A stretch of DNA of 64,000 nt from a methane-oxidizing endosymbiont of Gigantopelta aegis (GCF_016097405.1 NZ_JAEHGD010000002.1:259876-323875); one strand, 5' to 3'. Shown: positions 1 to 9,433, numbered from the stretch's first letter. Translations and numbers: made by a program. Notes: a model not told the origin generated them from the sequence alone.

Positions 1-1248
1 CATCCAAAAATTGAACAGCGTCTTCAGGCCATTAAAATTGAAGATTTCCAATTTCGGGGTAACCCGGCAGTTTTTTGGGATATTTTTGGCGAAAATGGAC
101 ATCCGGTCAGAGCGACAATTTCAGATATGGGGCCTTTGTTGTTGAGCCATCTGTTGAATTTGAATGATACTCAGACCGGTATTTTGTATAGTGGCTTTAA
201 AATTGCCGATGATGAAGGCTTGTTATTGCTAGATTTGAAAGACCTGCGTGCCATATTAGCCTGGATGGCTGAAAATAGCAGGGCGTTGAAAGCAGAGTAC
301 GGCACTATTTCTTCGGCTAGCATTGGCGCAATACAGCGCCGCTTGCTGGTTCTAGAAGAGCAGGGTGCAGAGCATTTTTTTGCTGAACCTGCAATCGAAC
401 TGGATGATTTGCAGCGCGTTGATTTTTCCGGCAATGGTGTTATCAACATTCTTGATGCCACTCGGCTAATGGCAAAATCTCCACGTTTGTATGCCGCTTT
501 TTTATTGTGGTTATTATCCGAATTATTTGAAACGCTGCCGGAAGTCGGTGATTTAGACAAACCTAAAATGGTCTTGTTTTTTGATGAGGCACATTTGCTG
601 TTTGACCGGGCGCCTCGGGTTTTGATTGACAAAATTGAGCAGATTGTTCGCTTAATTCGTTCAAAAGGAGTTGGGGTTTATTTTGTCAGTCAAAGTCCGC
701 TGGATGTCCCCGAAGATATTCTGGGACAGCTGGGACTTAAAATCCAACATGCCTTAAGGGCTTACACGCCAAAGGATAGAAAGGTGATTAAAGCCGTTGC
801 CCAAACATTTAGAGAAAACCCTGCATTGGATACAGAACAAGCCATTCAGGCACTCAAAACGGGCGAAGCGCTGATTTCGACATTGAATGCCGATGGTAGT
901 CCGAGCCAAGTTGAGCGGGTTTTAATGCGGCCACCGGAATCACAAATAGGCCCACTTACGGATGAAGAAAGAAAAACGATTATGCAACGTTCGCCGGTAA
1001 AAGGCCGATATGAACGAATAATTGACCGTGAATCAGCTTATGAACTGTTAAAGCAAAAAGCTGAACAGCGCAGTCAATTAAGCAGACAGAATGAAAAAAC
1101 AGTCAAATCATATCGGCGTAGTTCAAGCCGTTCACGTCAATCCGTCGGTGAAGCTATGCTAAAAAGTGCAGCTAGAAGTATTGGGAGTCAAATTGGTAGG
1201 CAAATTATGCGAGGAATTTTAGGTTCATTATTGGGGCGGCGTTCCTAG
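1..1248 (+). CDS. DUF853 / HerA-like (YjgR family) ATPase, 5'-truncated
   Basis: The reading frame is open from base 1, so the gene starts upstream of the window; 415 codons of its C-terminal part are present. The fragment reads [19 protein letters not shown] just before the first internal ATG (127), which matches the YjgR/DUF853 family of HerA-like P-loop ATPases. The Walker A segment lies upstream. A Walker B-like block ([12 protein letters not shown], about nt 568-603) is visible, followed by a [14 protein letters not shown] segment, typical of HerA-type motors. The C-terminus is basic, Ser/Arg-rich and ends in a Gly-rich amphipathic tail ([18 protein letters not shown]). These proteins are predicted nucleotide-driven pumps or translocases of unproven substrate. 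The family call is from sequence pattern; the function is unknown. Confidence 0.85.
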   Translation, partial: HPKIEQRLQAIKIEDFQFRGNPAVFWDIFGENGHPVRATISDMGPLLLSHLLNLNDTQTGILYSGFKIADDEGLLLLDLKDLRAILAWMAENSRALKAEYGTISSASIGAIQRRLLVLEEQGAEHFFAEPAIELDDLQRVDFSGNGVINILDATRLMAKSPRLYAAFLLWLLSELFETLPEVGDLDKPKMVLFFDEAHLLFDRAPRVLIDKIEQIVRLIRSKGVGVYFVSQSPLDVPEDILGQLGLKIQHALRAYTPKDRKVIKAVAQTFRENPALDTEQAIQALKTGEALISTLNADGSPSQVERVLMRPPESQIGPLTDEERKTIMQRSPVKGRYERIIDRESAYELLKQKAEQRSQLSRQNEKTVKSYRRSSSRSRQSVGEAMLKSAARSIGSQIGRQIMRGILGSLLGRRS

Positions 1249-1325
1249 AAGGGTGGCTGCTGGACTATAGATGATGCTATTTCGACAGCCACCTAAAAAC
1301 GACCTAATTCTGTAGAAAAAAACAT

Positions 1326-1349
1326 AAGGCTGGTTAATCCAGCCTTTTT
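1326..1349. terminator. Bidirectional rho-independent terminator
   Basis: Stem AAGGCTGG / CCAGCCTT with loop TTAAT, flanked by A-rich sequence on the left and TTTTA on the right. It lies between the converging DUF853 gene (+) and the HvfA-like gene (-), so it can serve both. Confidence 0.8.
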
Positions 1350-1359
1350 ATTTTGTTTT

Positions 1360-1719
1360 TCACATTTTCATAGAAGCGCCGCATTTTCCTTCACCACATT
1401 TGCCTTCCATTGATTTTTTATCGGCTTTCGGCATAGCTTTATTACCGGCACATTTACCTTCAACTGTTTTATCTTCGTTCGTTTTCATCATGGCCGCGCC
1501 ACATTTGCCTTCGCCGCAAGCACCATCTTTCATTTTCATCGATGTGCTTTTTTCATCCGATTCAGCAACCTGCATATAGCCTGATGATAATTCAGTTAAT
1601 GAAAAAGGATTATCCATTTTTGCTGTATTTTCGGTAGCTTGTGCGTTGGAAAAGGATAGACCGGAAAGCAGGGATGTGCTGATTGTTGCTAAGAGCGTAG
1701 ATTTGTTTTTGGTAGTCAT
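1360..1719 (-). CDS. HvfA-like Cys-rich secreted peptide precursor (EGKCGEGKCG type)
   Basis: A 119-residue protein with a Sec-type signal peptide (residues 1 to about 29, cleavage after NAQA) and a C-terminal part carrying EGKCG-type motifs: ACGEGKCGAAM (about 67-77), EGKCAGN (about 87-93) and EGKCGEGKCGASM (about 105-117). Repeated EGKCG is the signature of the HvfA family, which are substrates of MNIO (DUF692) enzymes with HvfC-type partners; in that family the cysteine motifs are modified and bind copper or other metals in the periplasm. No MNIO, HvfC or DoxX gene is present within the window, so this copy appears solitary, or its neighbours have been separated. It is transcribed on its own, closed by the terminator at 1326-1349. 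A role in metal buffering is inferred from the family. Confidence 0.75.
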   Translation of the reverse strand: MTTKNKSTLLATISTSLLSGLSFSNAQATENTAKMDNPFSLTELSSGYMQVAESDEKSTSMKMKDGACGEGKCGAAMMKTNEDKTVEGKCAGNKAMPKADKKSMEGKCGEGKCGASMKM

Positions 1720-1897
1720 ATTTTTTCTCGACTGTAAGTGGATAAAACGTGAAGCATATCAGAATGACCGCAAATAAAAAAGAAGGTTCCGAACAGGAGG
1801 ACTTTAAGCTTAGGAACGGACTTTTATTCGATACAATACCGAGAAAGCGGTGCGGTGTGGGAATTTTGCTGAGGAAAAAGGGAAGGATTTTTTGAAA

Positions 1898-1931
1898 CCC
1901 CGTTTCTCTACTTTTTTGCAGAGAAACGGGG
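1898..1931 (-). terminator. Long hairpin downstream of the 61-aa membrane protein gene
   Basis: Perfect 12-bp stem CCCCGTTTCTCT / AGAGAAACGGGG with a 10-nt loop, ten bases beyond the stop codon of the minus-strand small gene. On the minus strand it is followed by TTTC rather than a long T tract, so it is a probable but not textbook terminator. Confidence 0.6.
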
Positions 1932-1940
1932 AGTATAGGC

Positions 1941-2126
1941 TTATTCCAAAACGTTATTGAAATCGGTACGTTTTTCCAGAAGTTGAGCTTCTTTTTCTAC
2001 AGAAGTAGGACCAGCTTGTTTTAAGTGCTCGGTTTCACGGCTTTTTAACAATACAACGCCTGTGATAGAAATTGCAGCCATAACGCCAACGATCAATAAG
2101 AAGTTATCTTTTTTTTCTTCAGCCAT
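1941..2126 (-). CDS. Small single-pass membrane protein, unrecognised
   Basis: A 61-residue protein: a charged N-terminus (MAEEKKDN), one hydrophobic helix (about residues 9-27), then a charged soluble tail ending NNVLE. A good Shine-Dalgarno (AGAGGA on the minus strand, about 10 bases before the ATG) and a strong hairpin just after the stop support a real, separately transcribed gene. No family recognised. It could be a small subunit of a membrane complex, but nothing here identifies a partner. Confidence 0.6.
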   Translation of the reverse strand: MAEEKKDNFLLIVGVMAAISITGVVLLKSRETEHLKQAGPTSVEKEAQLLEKRTDFNNVLE

Positions 2127-2400
2127 TTTTTACATCCTCTTTGTGTGTATTAATTATTTTTATATAAAAACCTTTTAAAAGGTTGTCGGCTAAACGACAT
2201 GTAGAACATGTTAGTTTTGAAGCGACACCATATTTTTATCATGTCCAATGTGTCGTGTCAAAACTTTATGCGATTTTTAAAAAGATAGCGTGCAATTTTT
2301 ATGGTCGTGAAGAGAATATAAAGGCTTTTGAATACTGTATTAGCGACCCAGACTGTTGTACTATTGCCACTAATTTTTTTCAATCAGGGGGAGTAAAGGT

Positions 2401-3135
2401 TTGCAGCCGCTTATTTACGACCGTGCCGTTTTTATCAAACGGCATATTTTGATGCCATTGACGGTATTTTTTTTAATGATTCCTATTTTGGAATTTACCC
2501 CGCTTGAAATGTGGCTTAGTGAACATTTTTTTGATAGTGTGACTCGGCAATGGCCGTTGAAAGATGATTGGTGGATACAGCAGTTTCTTCATAAAGGCGG
2601 ACAAAAATTTTCCAAACTGGTTGGTGTTATTTTACTGCTGACGGCATTGTATTCGAGCTTTAAAGGCTCAAAGTTGTATCGTTACCGCAAGGCGTTATGG
2701 TTTTTGTTTTTGGCTAGTGTGACAGGCCCCGCGTTGGTTGCGGTACTAAAAAGTCAGACGCATATCTATTGCCCCTGGAGTTTGAAGGTTTTTTCGGGGG
2801 ATAAGCCTTATATTCGTTTGTTTGATGCGGTCGATAATGGTCTGAAAGTCGGGCATTGTTTCCCATCCGGACACGCGAGTGGCGGATTTGCCTTCATCAG
2901 CCTTTATTTCTTTTTTTTGGTGGTTAAGCCACGTTATCGTTTTTATGGTTTGGCCTTTGGATTGATATTAGGTTTGGTCTATGGAGTCGCGCAGCAAATG
3001 CGGGGCGCCCATTTTCTGAGTCATGATGTGTTTGCACTGGTCATTTGCTGGTTTTCCTCGGTTTTTTGGTTTTTGCTGTTTTATTACCGCGAGTTAAAGC
3101 CTCGTGGTGTTCAAGCTAAGTCGTCGTCTGCTTGA
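2401..3135 (+). CDS. PAP2-family (type 2) membrane phosphatase
   Basis: 244 residues with several transmembrane helices. The three PAP2 phosphatase blocks are present in order: KSQTHIYCPW (degenerate KxxxxxxRP, about residues 115-125), FPSGHASGG (PSGH, about 154-162), and RGAHFLSHD (RxxxHxxxHD, about 201-209). Members dephosphorylate lipid phosphates such as undecaprenyl diphosphate, phosphatidylglycerol phosphate or lipid A at the outer face of the inner membrane; the substrate cannot be told from this sequence. The start is a TTG chosen because AGGGGGAG lies 7 bases upstream (2386-2393). The 3' end overlaps the end of the converging Smr gene by 25 bases. An ATG start would be available only internally and would remove the first membrane helix. 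Confidence 0.85.
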   Translation: MQPLIYDRAVFIKRHILMPLTVFFLMIPILEFTPLEMWLSEHFFDSVTRQWPLKDDWWIQQFLHKGGQKFSKLVGVILLLTALYSSFKGSKLYRYRKALWFLFLASVTGPALVAVLKSQTHIYCPWSLKVFSGDKPYIRLFDAVDNGLKVGHCFPSGHASGGFAFISLYFFFLVVKPRYRFYGLAFGLILGLVYGVAQQMRGAHFLSHDVFALVICWFSSVFWFLLFYYRELKPRGVQAKSSSA

Positions 3136-3674
3136 TATTTTTCCGATAGACGTAATAACACATAAACAGCGCCTGTTCCGCCGTCACGCGGCGGCGTCGA
3201 GCAGAAGGCTAACACGTCTTTATGTTGTCTGAGCCAGACATTGACATCATTTTTTAAAACAGGATGATAATCGGCTGAGCGGTAGCCTTTTCCATGAATA
3301 ATATGTACACAGCGGCAACCGTATTCCACACATTCTTGTAAAAAGCGCACTAACTGCACACGCGCTTGCTGGCTAGTCAATCCATGCAGGTCGATATCGG
3401 CGTCTAAGCCATAATAGCCTTTGCGCAATTTGCGCAGGATATTTTTTTGCATGCCCGGCGCTAAGAAACTGAGCTTGTCCTCATTGCTGAGTCTGTCTAC
3501 GGGTTCTGATAAATCGACAAACGGTGAGGGCTCGTCAATTAAATTATTACGGCATTTTATTCGTGTTTTTTTGGGGCGAGGGGGTTCAATTTTGTCATTT
3601 TTGATGCGAGAAACTTTACCGACTGTTTGCCGAAACAAGGAAAGGTCTTCGTCTGAGAGTGTTTTTTTTGACAC
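3111..3674 (-). CDS. Smr domain protein
   Basis: 187 residues with a charged, basic N-terminal half and a C-terminal Smr domain (about residues 90-185): DIDLHGLTSQQAR is the LDLHG-type motif and IIHGKGYRS the HGxG-type motif. The stand-alone SmrA/SmrB-like proteins are nucleases of RNA or DNA; E. coli SmrB cleaves mRNA between collided ribosomes. The canonical DLHG motif is kept. Which substrate this protein has is not determined. It is divergent from surE with only 62 bases between start codons, so the two promoters must overlap. Confidence 0.85.
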   Translation of the reverse strand: MSKKTLSDEDLSLFRQTVGKVSRIKNDKIEPPRPKKTRIKCRNNLIDEPSPFVDLSEPVDRLSNEDKLSFLAPGMQKNILRKLRKGYYGLDADIDLHGLTSQQARVQLVRFLQECVEYGCRCVHIIHGKGYRSADYHPVLKNDVNVWLRQHKDVLAFCSTPPRDGGTGAVYVLLRLSEKYQADDDLA

Positions 3675-3736
3675 GGAGCTGATTTAAGGCGTGGTTTTTT
3701 GCTAATATGGTTGATTTTATAGTGTTTTAAAGCAGT

Positions 3737-4492
3737 ATGCACATTCTATTGAGTAATGATGATGGTTATCAGGCGGAAGGTTTGCAGACTTTAGCGAATT
3801 GTCTTAAAGGATATGCTGAAATTTCTGTTGTCGCGCCGGATAAAAACCGGAGTGCAGCCAGCAATTCCCTAACCCTGGAAATGCCGTTACGGGCAAAAGA
3901 AGCCGCCAATGGGTTTATTTATGTCGATGGCACACCGACAGATTGCGTGCATTTGGCGATTACCGGACTGCTGGCAAAGGAGCCGGATATGGTTTTTGCG
4001 GGCATCAACCATGGTGCCAATTTGGGGGATGATGTGCTGTATTCCGGCACTGTCGCGGCGGCGACTGAAGGGCGTTTTTTAGGCTTGCCGGCAGTAGCGA
4101 TTTCTTTAGCTTCATCCACTCCGGTTCATTTTGAAACCGCGGCGTTTGTCGCAAAGGAGCTCGTGCAGCGAATACAAAAACATCCATTACCCAACGATAC
4201 GCTATTAAATGTCAATGTGCCTGATGTGCCGGTTGGCGAAATTAAAGGTTTTCAGTCAACTCGTCTAGGTCAGCGGCATAAGGCTGAACCTGTGATAAAA
4301 GCCCAGGATCCGCGCGGACAGAGAATTTATTGGGTAGGTCCGCCGGGCGAAGAACAGGATGCAGGGCCTGGAACCGATTTTTTTGCTATCAGACATAACT
4401 ATGTTTCCGTTACGCCGTTGCAGCTGGATCTGACGCGATATGAGCATATTGAAACCGTTGGATTATGGCTGGAGCAGGAGGATGTCGGATGA
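3737..4492 (+). CDS. surE: 5'/3'-nucleotidase SurE
   Basis: 251 residues, the usual SurE length. The N-terminal metal-binding motif [12 protein letters not shown] and downstream motif [15 protein letters not shown] are textbook, as are [10 protein letters not shown] and the [17 protein letters not shown] block. SurE is a metal-dependent phosphatase that removes phosphate from nucleoside 5'- and 3'-monophosphates and short polyphosphates, in stationary-phase survival. The stop codon overlaps the pcm start in an ATGA arrangement, so the two are translationally coupled, as expected from the classic surE-pcm pair. Confidence 0.97.
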   Translation: MHILLSNDDGYQAEGLQTLANCLKGYAEISVVAPDKNRSAASNSLTLEMPLRAKEAANGFIYVDGTPTDCVHLAITGLLAKEPDMVFAGINHGANLGDDVLYSGTVAAATEGRFLGLPAVAISLASSTPVHFETAAFVAKELVQRIQKHPLPNDTLLNVNVPDVPVGEIKGFQSTRLGQRHKAEPVIKAQDPRGQRIYWVGPPGEEQDAGPGTDFFAIRHNYVSVTPLQLDLTRYEHIETVGLWLEQEDVG

Positions 4493-5148
4493 ATTTTCGA
4501 TTGCAAGGTATCGGCATGACATCGCAACGCACTCGAGACCGTATGGTCAAGCGCTTACAAATGCAAGGCATCCGAAATCCTCAGCTATTATCTGTGATGG
4601 CCACGACGCCACGGCATATTTTTGTGGATGAAGCCTTGGCCAGTCGTTCTTATGAAGATACCGCATTACCGATCGGCCATAACCAGACTATTTCCCAGCC
4701 CTATATTGTGGCACGTATGACCGAGCTATTACTGGAAAATGGCCCGCGTCAAAAAGTTTTGGAAATTGGTACCGGCTGCGGCTACCAAACCGCTGTTCTG
4801 GCACAACTGGTTGACCAGGTGTACACCGTAGAACGCATCGGGCCGTTGTTAAAAAAGGCTAAAGACAGGCTTTGGGAGCTTGGTCTAAAAAATATTCGCT
4901 ATTTACACAGCGATGGCGGTTGGGGTTGGCCCGAGTTTGCGCCTTACGATGGGGTGCTGGTCGCAGCAGCACCCACCGAAATACCGGAAGCCTTGCTGGC
5001 ACAAATGGCAGTCGGCGCGGTTATGATTATTCCGATTGGCGATGAAAATGGTCAACAATTGCATCGTGTGATACGCACCGAATCCGGCTTTGAAGATGAT
5101 GTGATCGAGCCGGTTGTCTTTGTTCCTTTTTTAACCGGTAAACAATAA
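4489..5148 (+). CDS. pcm: Protein-L-isoaspartate O-methyltransferase
   Basis: 219 residues from the ATG at 4489, which overlaps the surE stop (ATGA) and has AGGAGG 6 bases upstream (4477-4482); an upstream ATG at 4465 in the same frame is inside surE and less likely. Motifs: [10 protein letters not shown] at the N-terminus, [15 protein letters not shown] (substrate loop) and the SAM-binding [16 protein letters not shown]. The enzyme methylates abnormal isoaspartyl residues in damaged proteins so they can revert to aspartate. It sits between surE and a DedA-like gene, as in many gammaproteobacterial survival operons, although nlpD and rpoS do not follow here. Confidence 0.97.
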   Translation: MNFRLQGIGMTSQRTRDRMVKRLQMQGIRNPQLLSVMATTPRHIFVDEALASRSYEDTALPIGHNQTISQPYIVARMTELLLENGPRQKVLEIGTGCGYQTAVLAQLVDQVYTVERIGPLLKKAKDRLWELGLKNIRYLHSDGGWGWPEFAPYDGVLVAAAPTEIPEALLAQMAVGAVMIIPIGDENGQQLHRVIRTESGFEDDVIEPVVFVPFLTGKQ

Positions 5149-5729
5149 TGTTTCAAAAAATGTACGACACCGTTTTACGTTGGTCAAAACATCCTCATGC
5201 AGAAAAATATCTGGCCGGTTTGAGTTTTGCCGAATCGTCATTTTTCCCGGTTCCACCTGATGTTATGTTGGCCCCTATGGCTTTGGCGCAGCCCGAAAAA
5301 GCCGTGCGCCTGGCTTTATTGACGACGCTGATGTCGGTTCTGGGGGGCATGCTGGGCTATTCGATAGGCTATTTTCTGTTCGACAGTCTCTCGGGGTGGC
5401 TGCAGCAAAGCCGTTACTGGGAAAGTTATTTACTGGCCGAAAGCTGGTTTAAACAATGGGGTGTTTGGGCCGTGTTTGTTGCAGGGTTTTCGCCCATTCC
5501 CTACAAGGTGTTTACCATTGCCGCGGGTGTGTTGCAGATGCCATTTTTGCCGTTTGTTTTGGCATCGGTCATTGGCCGTGGTGCGCGTTTTTTTCTATTG
5601 GCATTGTTGATCAAGGCTGGCGGTGAAAAGTTGGCGCAAGGCCTAAGGCATTATATGGACCGGCTCGGTTGGACAGTGGTTGGTTTGATGATTTTAGCGA
5701 TAGGAATCTATTATTATGTCAAAGCCTGA
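5148..5729 (+). CDS. YqaA-family membrane protein (DedA/VTT-like)
   Basis: 193 residues with four or more hydrophobic segments and the VTT/DedA-like blocks ESSFFPVPPDVMLAPMALA (about 27-45) and the GFSPIPYKVFTIAAGVL segment (about 108-124). It matches the small YqaA branch of the SNARE-associated/DedA superfamily, integral inner-membrane proteins linked to membrane lipid or proton-motive-force homeostasis. The start codon overlaps the pcm stop by one base (TAATG), and the gene ends 14 bases inside the Hsp70 gene, so all four genes form one coupled unit. The exact function is not known. Confidence 0.88.
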   Translation: MFQKMYDTVLRWSKHPHAEKYLAGLSFAESSFFPVPPDVMLAPMALAQPEKAVRLALLTTLMSVLGGMLGYSIGYFLFDSLSGWLQQSRYWESYLLAESWFKQWGVWAVFVAGFSPIPYKVFTIAAGVLQMPFLPFVLASVIGRGARFFLLALLIKAGGEKLAQGLRHYMDRLGWTVVGLMILAIGIYYYVKA

Positions 5730-8454
5730 TGCAAGCTATTATATTGGCATAGACCTTGGCACGACGCATACTGCAGTCGCCTATCAGGCTATAGCGTCTG
5801 CTGATTCGGAAATACGGATTTTTGAGATTAGCCAACTGGTGACGCCTGGCGAAGTAGCTGCTCGTAAATTATTACCGTCGGTACGCTATCATCCGGCAGA
5901 CGGTGAGCTGAATGCCGATGATTTCAGTTTTGTGCCCACAGATAATCAAGCCGTTATCGGTGAAGCGGCACGTGTTTTAGGTGCAAAATCGCAAGGTCGA
6001 TTGGTGACCAGTGCCAAAAGCTGGCTGTCGCATCCGGGGATTGATCATCAAGCCGCTATTTTGCCTTGGGGCAGTCCTGATGAGGTGCTTAAAGTTTCGC
6101 CGATTGAAGCCAGCGCAAGCTATCTCAAGCATGTCAAGACAGTCTGGAATCAGCAGCATGCAGAATCCCTGCTGGAACGCCAGCAGATCGTCATTACCGT
6201 GCCGGCCTCGTTTGATGAATCCGCTCGTGCCTTGACGTTGGAAGCAGCACGCCTGGCAGGTCTTAATCATATTCGGTTACTAGAGGAACCGCAGGCCGTT
6301 TGTTATGACTGGCTCAGACGTCATGCCGGTAATGTGGCAGAAGTGTTGCGTGATGTCCATTTATTGCTGGTGTGTGATGTCGGCGGGGGGACAACCGATT
6401 TCACACTGATTAAAGTCGAACATGAGGGTAAAGAGCCGCGGTTGACTCGGATTGGTGTCGGCGATCATCTGATGCTGGGTGGGGATAATATTGACCTGGC
6501 ATTAGCGCGGCTTGCAGAATCACGGCTTGTCACGGGCGATAAAACACTGTCTGCAGCCGAATTGTCGCAATTGATTGAACAATGCCGCCGGGCCAAAGAA
6601 CGATTATTAGCCGACGATGCCCCGGAATCTGTCAATGTGACATTATTAGGCGGTGGCTCCAGCCTGATTGGTGGCAGCCGTACAACACAGCTAAGTCGTG
6701 AGGAAGTGAGGGCAATTGCGCTGGATGGTTTTTTCCCGTTATCGGAACTCGACGAATTGCCCGATCAGAAACGCAGCGGCGTGGTTGAATTCGGCTTACC
6801 GTACGCGGCAGATCCTGCCATCAGCAAACATATTGCCGCATTTTTGCACAATCATGCCGGCGAAGCCAAAAAAGCGCTGGGGCGGGACAGTATCGTGCCC
6901 GATGCGTTGTTGCTCAACGGTGGTGTCTTCAGAAGCCAGCCGATCACCGAGCGATTGATACAAGTCTTAACGCACTGGAGTGGACAAGCGCCTCGGTTGC
7001 TGGATAATCCACATCCGGAGCTGGCTGTCGCCAGTGGTGCTGTCAGCTATGCAATGGCCCGGCAGCAGAAAAAATTACAGATTGGTGGCGGTTCGGCGCG
7101 CAGTTATTTTCTGTTGGTCGAAACTGGTCAGGGCACACGCAAACAAGCTGTATGTCTGTTGCCTAAAGGCAGCGAAGAAGGGCGTGAGATTGTCTTGCAG
7201 GATCGAAAATTTGCCCTCAGAGTCGGCCAGCCTGTCCGTTTTAACCTGGTTTCCAACAGTGCGGAAGGCGAATTTAAGCCCGGGCAGGTCGTTGAAATTG
7301 ATGATAAGTTTCAAAGCCTACCACCCTTGGCGGTGGTCTTGTCCGGCGCAGAAAACAGCGAAGTGACGGTGCAACTGGCGGTGACTCAAACTGAAGTCGG
7401 TACCTTGAAGATCCAAGCTGTATCGGTTGAGAACCCCGATACACGCTGGGATGTGGAATTTCAGATTCGCAGGCAGACAGCGCAATTCTCGGCAACAGAA
7501 CAATTACCTGCCACATTTGATGCGGCGGCTGAAAAAATCCGTATGATTTTTGGTGCACGCTCCAAACAAATCAATCCGAAAGCGGTTAAAAACTTACGTG
7601 CTGAGCTGGAAAAAACGCTGGCCCAGAATCGCCTGGAATGGGATACCGCGCTGAATCGGGCCTTGTTTGACGTGTTGCTAGAGGGGGGCAAATACCGACG
7701 GCGGTCGGAAAATCATGAACGAATCTGGTTAAATCTGTCTGGATTTTGTTTACGTCCGGGGTTTGGTTATGCGCTGGACGATTGGCGGGTGGAGCAGCTG
7801 TGGGCGATTTATCCGCAAGGTTTGCAATTTGTGAATTATGCTCAGAACTGGAGCGAATGGTGGACCTTATGGCGACGTATTGCAGGTGGGTTAGATAACG
7901 ATGCGCAACAGGCTTTATTAAAAGCCATCGCTAAATATCTCAATCCTGCCTCCGCGCGTCAGGCCACTATTGCCAAACAACTCAAAACCCGAGGCTATGA
8001 AGACATGGTTCGGTTGGCTGGCGTTTTGGAGCGGTTAACGGTCGAACAAAAAATCGAATTAGGGCAATGGTTGTTAAAACGCTTGCAAAAAGCCAGTGAA
8101 CCCCGGCAAACTTGGTGGGCCGTTGGGCGTATTGGTGCCCGTGTGCCTTTTTATGGCAGTGCGCATCATGTGATTCCCGCGGCCAGTGTTATTCCTTGGA
8201 TTGAGCAAGCGATGACGGTTGATTGGAAGAAAATACCGGAGGCGGGTTTTTGTGCCACATTACTGGCGCGGGTGAGCGGAGACAGGAGTCGTGACGTTGA
8301 GCCGGCGGTGCGGCAACACGTGATTGAAAAACTCAAACACAGTAAAGCACCTGTGTCGTGGATTGCCATGCTTGAAGGCTATCAGAAATTAGATGCCAAG
8401 CAAGAAAAGCAGGTTTTCGGTGAAGCTTTACCGGCCGGGTTGAAACTGCTCTAA
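5716..8454 (+). CDS. Large Hsp70-family (DnaK-like) protein with DUF3731-type C-terminus
   Basis: 912 residues, much longer than DnaK (about 640). The N-terminal actin-like ATPase domain is clear: YIGIDLGTTHTAVAYQ (phosphate 1, about 8-23), ITVPASFDESAR, LLEEPQAVCYDW and LVCDVGGGTTDFTLIKV (phosphate 2, about 220-236). A DALLLNGGVFRSQPI segment (about 394-408) corresponds to the adenosine motif. Residues from about 640 onward are helical, Trp-rich and replace the usual substrate-binding lid; this arrangement fits Hsp70-like proteins with a DUF3731 domain. It is cotranscribed with surE-pcm-yqaA, which suggests a protein-quality or stress role. No J-domain or GrpE gene is nearby. The client and the function of the C-terminal domain are unknown. 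Confidence 0.88.
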   Translation: MSKPDASYYIGIDLGTTHTAVAYQAIASADSEIRIFEISQLVTPGEVAARKLLPSVRYHPADGELNADDFSFVPTDNQAVIGEAARVLGAKSQGRLVTSAKSWLSHPGIDHQAAILPWGSPDEVLKVSPIEASASYLKHVKTVWNQQHAESLLERQQIVITVPASFDESARALTLEAARLAGLNHIRLLEEPQAVCYDWLRRHAGNVAEVLRDVHLLLVCDVGGGTTDFTLIKVEHEGKEPRLTRIGVGDHLMLGGDNIDLALARLAESRLVTGDKTLSAAELSQLIEQCRRAKERLLADDAPESVNVTLLGGGSSLIGGSRTTQLSREEVRAIALDGFFPLSELDELPDQKRSGVVEFGLPYAADPAISKHIAAFLHNHAGEAKKALGRDSIVPDALLLNGGVFRSQPITERLIQVLTHWSGQAPRLLDNPHPELAVASGAVSYAMARQQKKLQIGGGSARSYFLLVETGQGTRKQAVCLLPKGSEEGREIVLQDRKFALRVGQPVRFNLVSNSAEGEFKPGQVVEIDDKFQSLPPLAVVLSGAENSEVTVQLAVTQTEVGTLKIQAVSVENPDTRWDVEFQIRRQTAQFSATEQLPATFDAAAEKIRMIFGARSKQINPKAVKNLRAELEKTLAQNRLEWDTALNRALFDVLLEGGKYRRRSENHERIWLNLSGFCLRPGFGYALDDWRVEQLWAIYPQGLQFVNYAQNWSEWWTLWRRIAGGLDNDAQQALLKAIAKYLNPASARQATIAKQLKTRGYEDMVRLAGVLERLTVEQKIELGQWLLKRLQKASEPRQTWWAVGRIGARVPFYGSAHHVIPAASVIPWIEQAMTVDWKKIPEAGFCATLLARVSGDRSRDVEPAVRQHVIEKLKHSKAPVSWIAMLEGYQKLDAKQEKQVFGEALPAGLKLL

Positions 8455-8456
8455 GT

Positions 8457-9317
8457 TTATATAAAAAATAGAAAATACAAGCTTATGCCACTGAAAAAAG
8501 CCGTCACCAGCCCGGCTTTTTTCAGCCAGCTTAAATGTTGCCAATAATATCTTAAACTAGCTCGTTTGCGTGAAAAATAGCGTCGTAAGCGGAATAGGGT
8601 ACTTTCGACTACACGAGGTAGCCATTTAGTTCCAAGCCACCCTAGAAGAATAAGATACAATGCTAATTGTAGATAAAAACCAATGGTTTGAACGGTATGG
8701 GGGGACTGCGGAAAAATAAATGACATTCCATAACTGATCCAGTAATTGATGACTTCATCAAGCATATAGACAATTTCAGTACCTATATCAAATAGCAGCT
8801 CTATCTGTTCTAAAAACAGATCCATGATGACATCTGGAATATAAATCAATGTGAGTAGGGCGGTTAAAAACACTCCCCACTTAAACCATTGCCATTTATG
8901 TTTTTTTTGAATATGTCGGTTCAGCAGCGCCTTGTCTTCTGGTCGAAGCTTGACAAATTCGGCACCTAATGTGTAAGGATAGCTATTGTCTTCGTAAGGA
9001 TTACTCGGTTTGCAATACACTACGCGACAACAGCACATCACTAGTGTCATTGTGGACAGCAATAAAATACGAACCTGAATTAACTCGCCCGGTTGTAAGT
9101 TTTCTTGACAGGTAAACGACAGGCCGCTGGTGCTGATATTCACGTTTAAGGTTGGATTTTCTGAACCGGAAGACTCAGGAATAAGCGTGATGTCAGAATA
9201 TTCCTTGGGTTCTTTAGTCTGAGATTGTTCCAGTCGCTGATAAAAAATATCAACATCATCATAAATTCTGAATGAGCGTCTGCGATTGTAGGCGCTTTCT
9301 ACGGTTTGTGTCGTCAT
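8457..9317 (-). CDS. PilZ-domain membrane protein (c-di-GMP responsive)
   Basis: 286 residues. The N-terminal half is a PilZ domain with both c-di-GMP contacts: RRSFR (RxxxR, about 13-17) and NISTSGLSF (NxSxxG, about 60-68). The C-terminal half has three or four hydrophobic segments (roughly 145-190, 208-230 and 265-286), so the protein would be anchored in the inner membrane with the PilZ domain in the cytoplasm. It converges on the Hsp70 gene, with only two bases between the stops. The output is not predictable from sequence; it may link c-di-GMP to envelope or surface behaviour, but that is inference. Confidence 0.82.
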   Translation of the reverse strand: MTTQTVESAYNRRRSFRIYDDVDIFYQRLEQSQTKEPKEYSDITLIPESSGSENPTLNVNISTSGLSFTCQENLQPGELIQVRILLLSTMTLVMCCCRVVYCKPSNPYEDNSYPYTLGAEFVKLRPEDKALLNRHIQKKHKWQWFKWGVFLTALLTLIYIPDVIMDLFLEQIELLFDIGTEIVYMLDEVINYWISYGMSFIFPQSPHTVQTIGFYLQLALYLILLGWLGTKWLPRVVESTLFRLRRYFSRKRASLRYYWQHLSWLKKAGLVTAFFSGISLYFLFFI

Positions 9318-9433
9318 TTTATTCTTGGCATTTTTATGTCCCGATACAAGAATAGACCGAAAATAAAATTATTGCAGGGAAGAGGGTCAGACTCTTCGCT
9401 ATCAGAGGAGAGACAAAATTATTGTCCGAAAGG

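Noticed and set aside
171-632. 153-residue open frame on the minus strand opposite the DUF853 gene
   Set aside because: Low-complexity Ser/Arg/Lys composition, no ribosome site, and fully inside a well-supported gene on the other strand.
4465-4488. Upstream ATG for pcm
   Set aside because: Lies inside surE; the ATG at 4489 has an AGGAGG at the right distance and the ATGA overlap.
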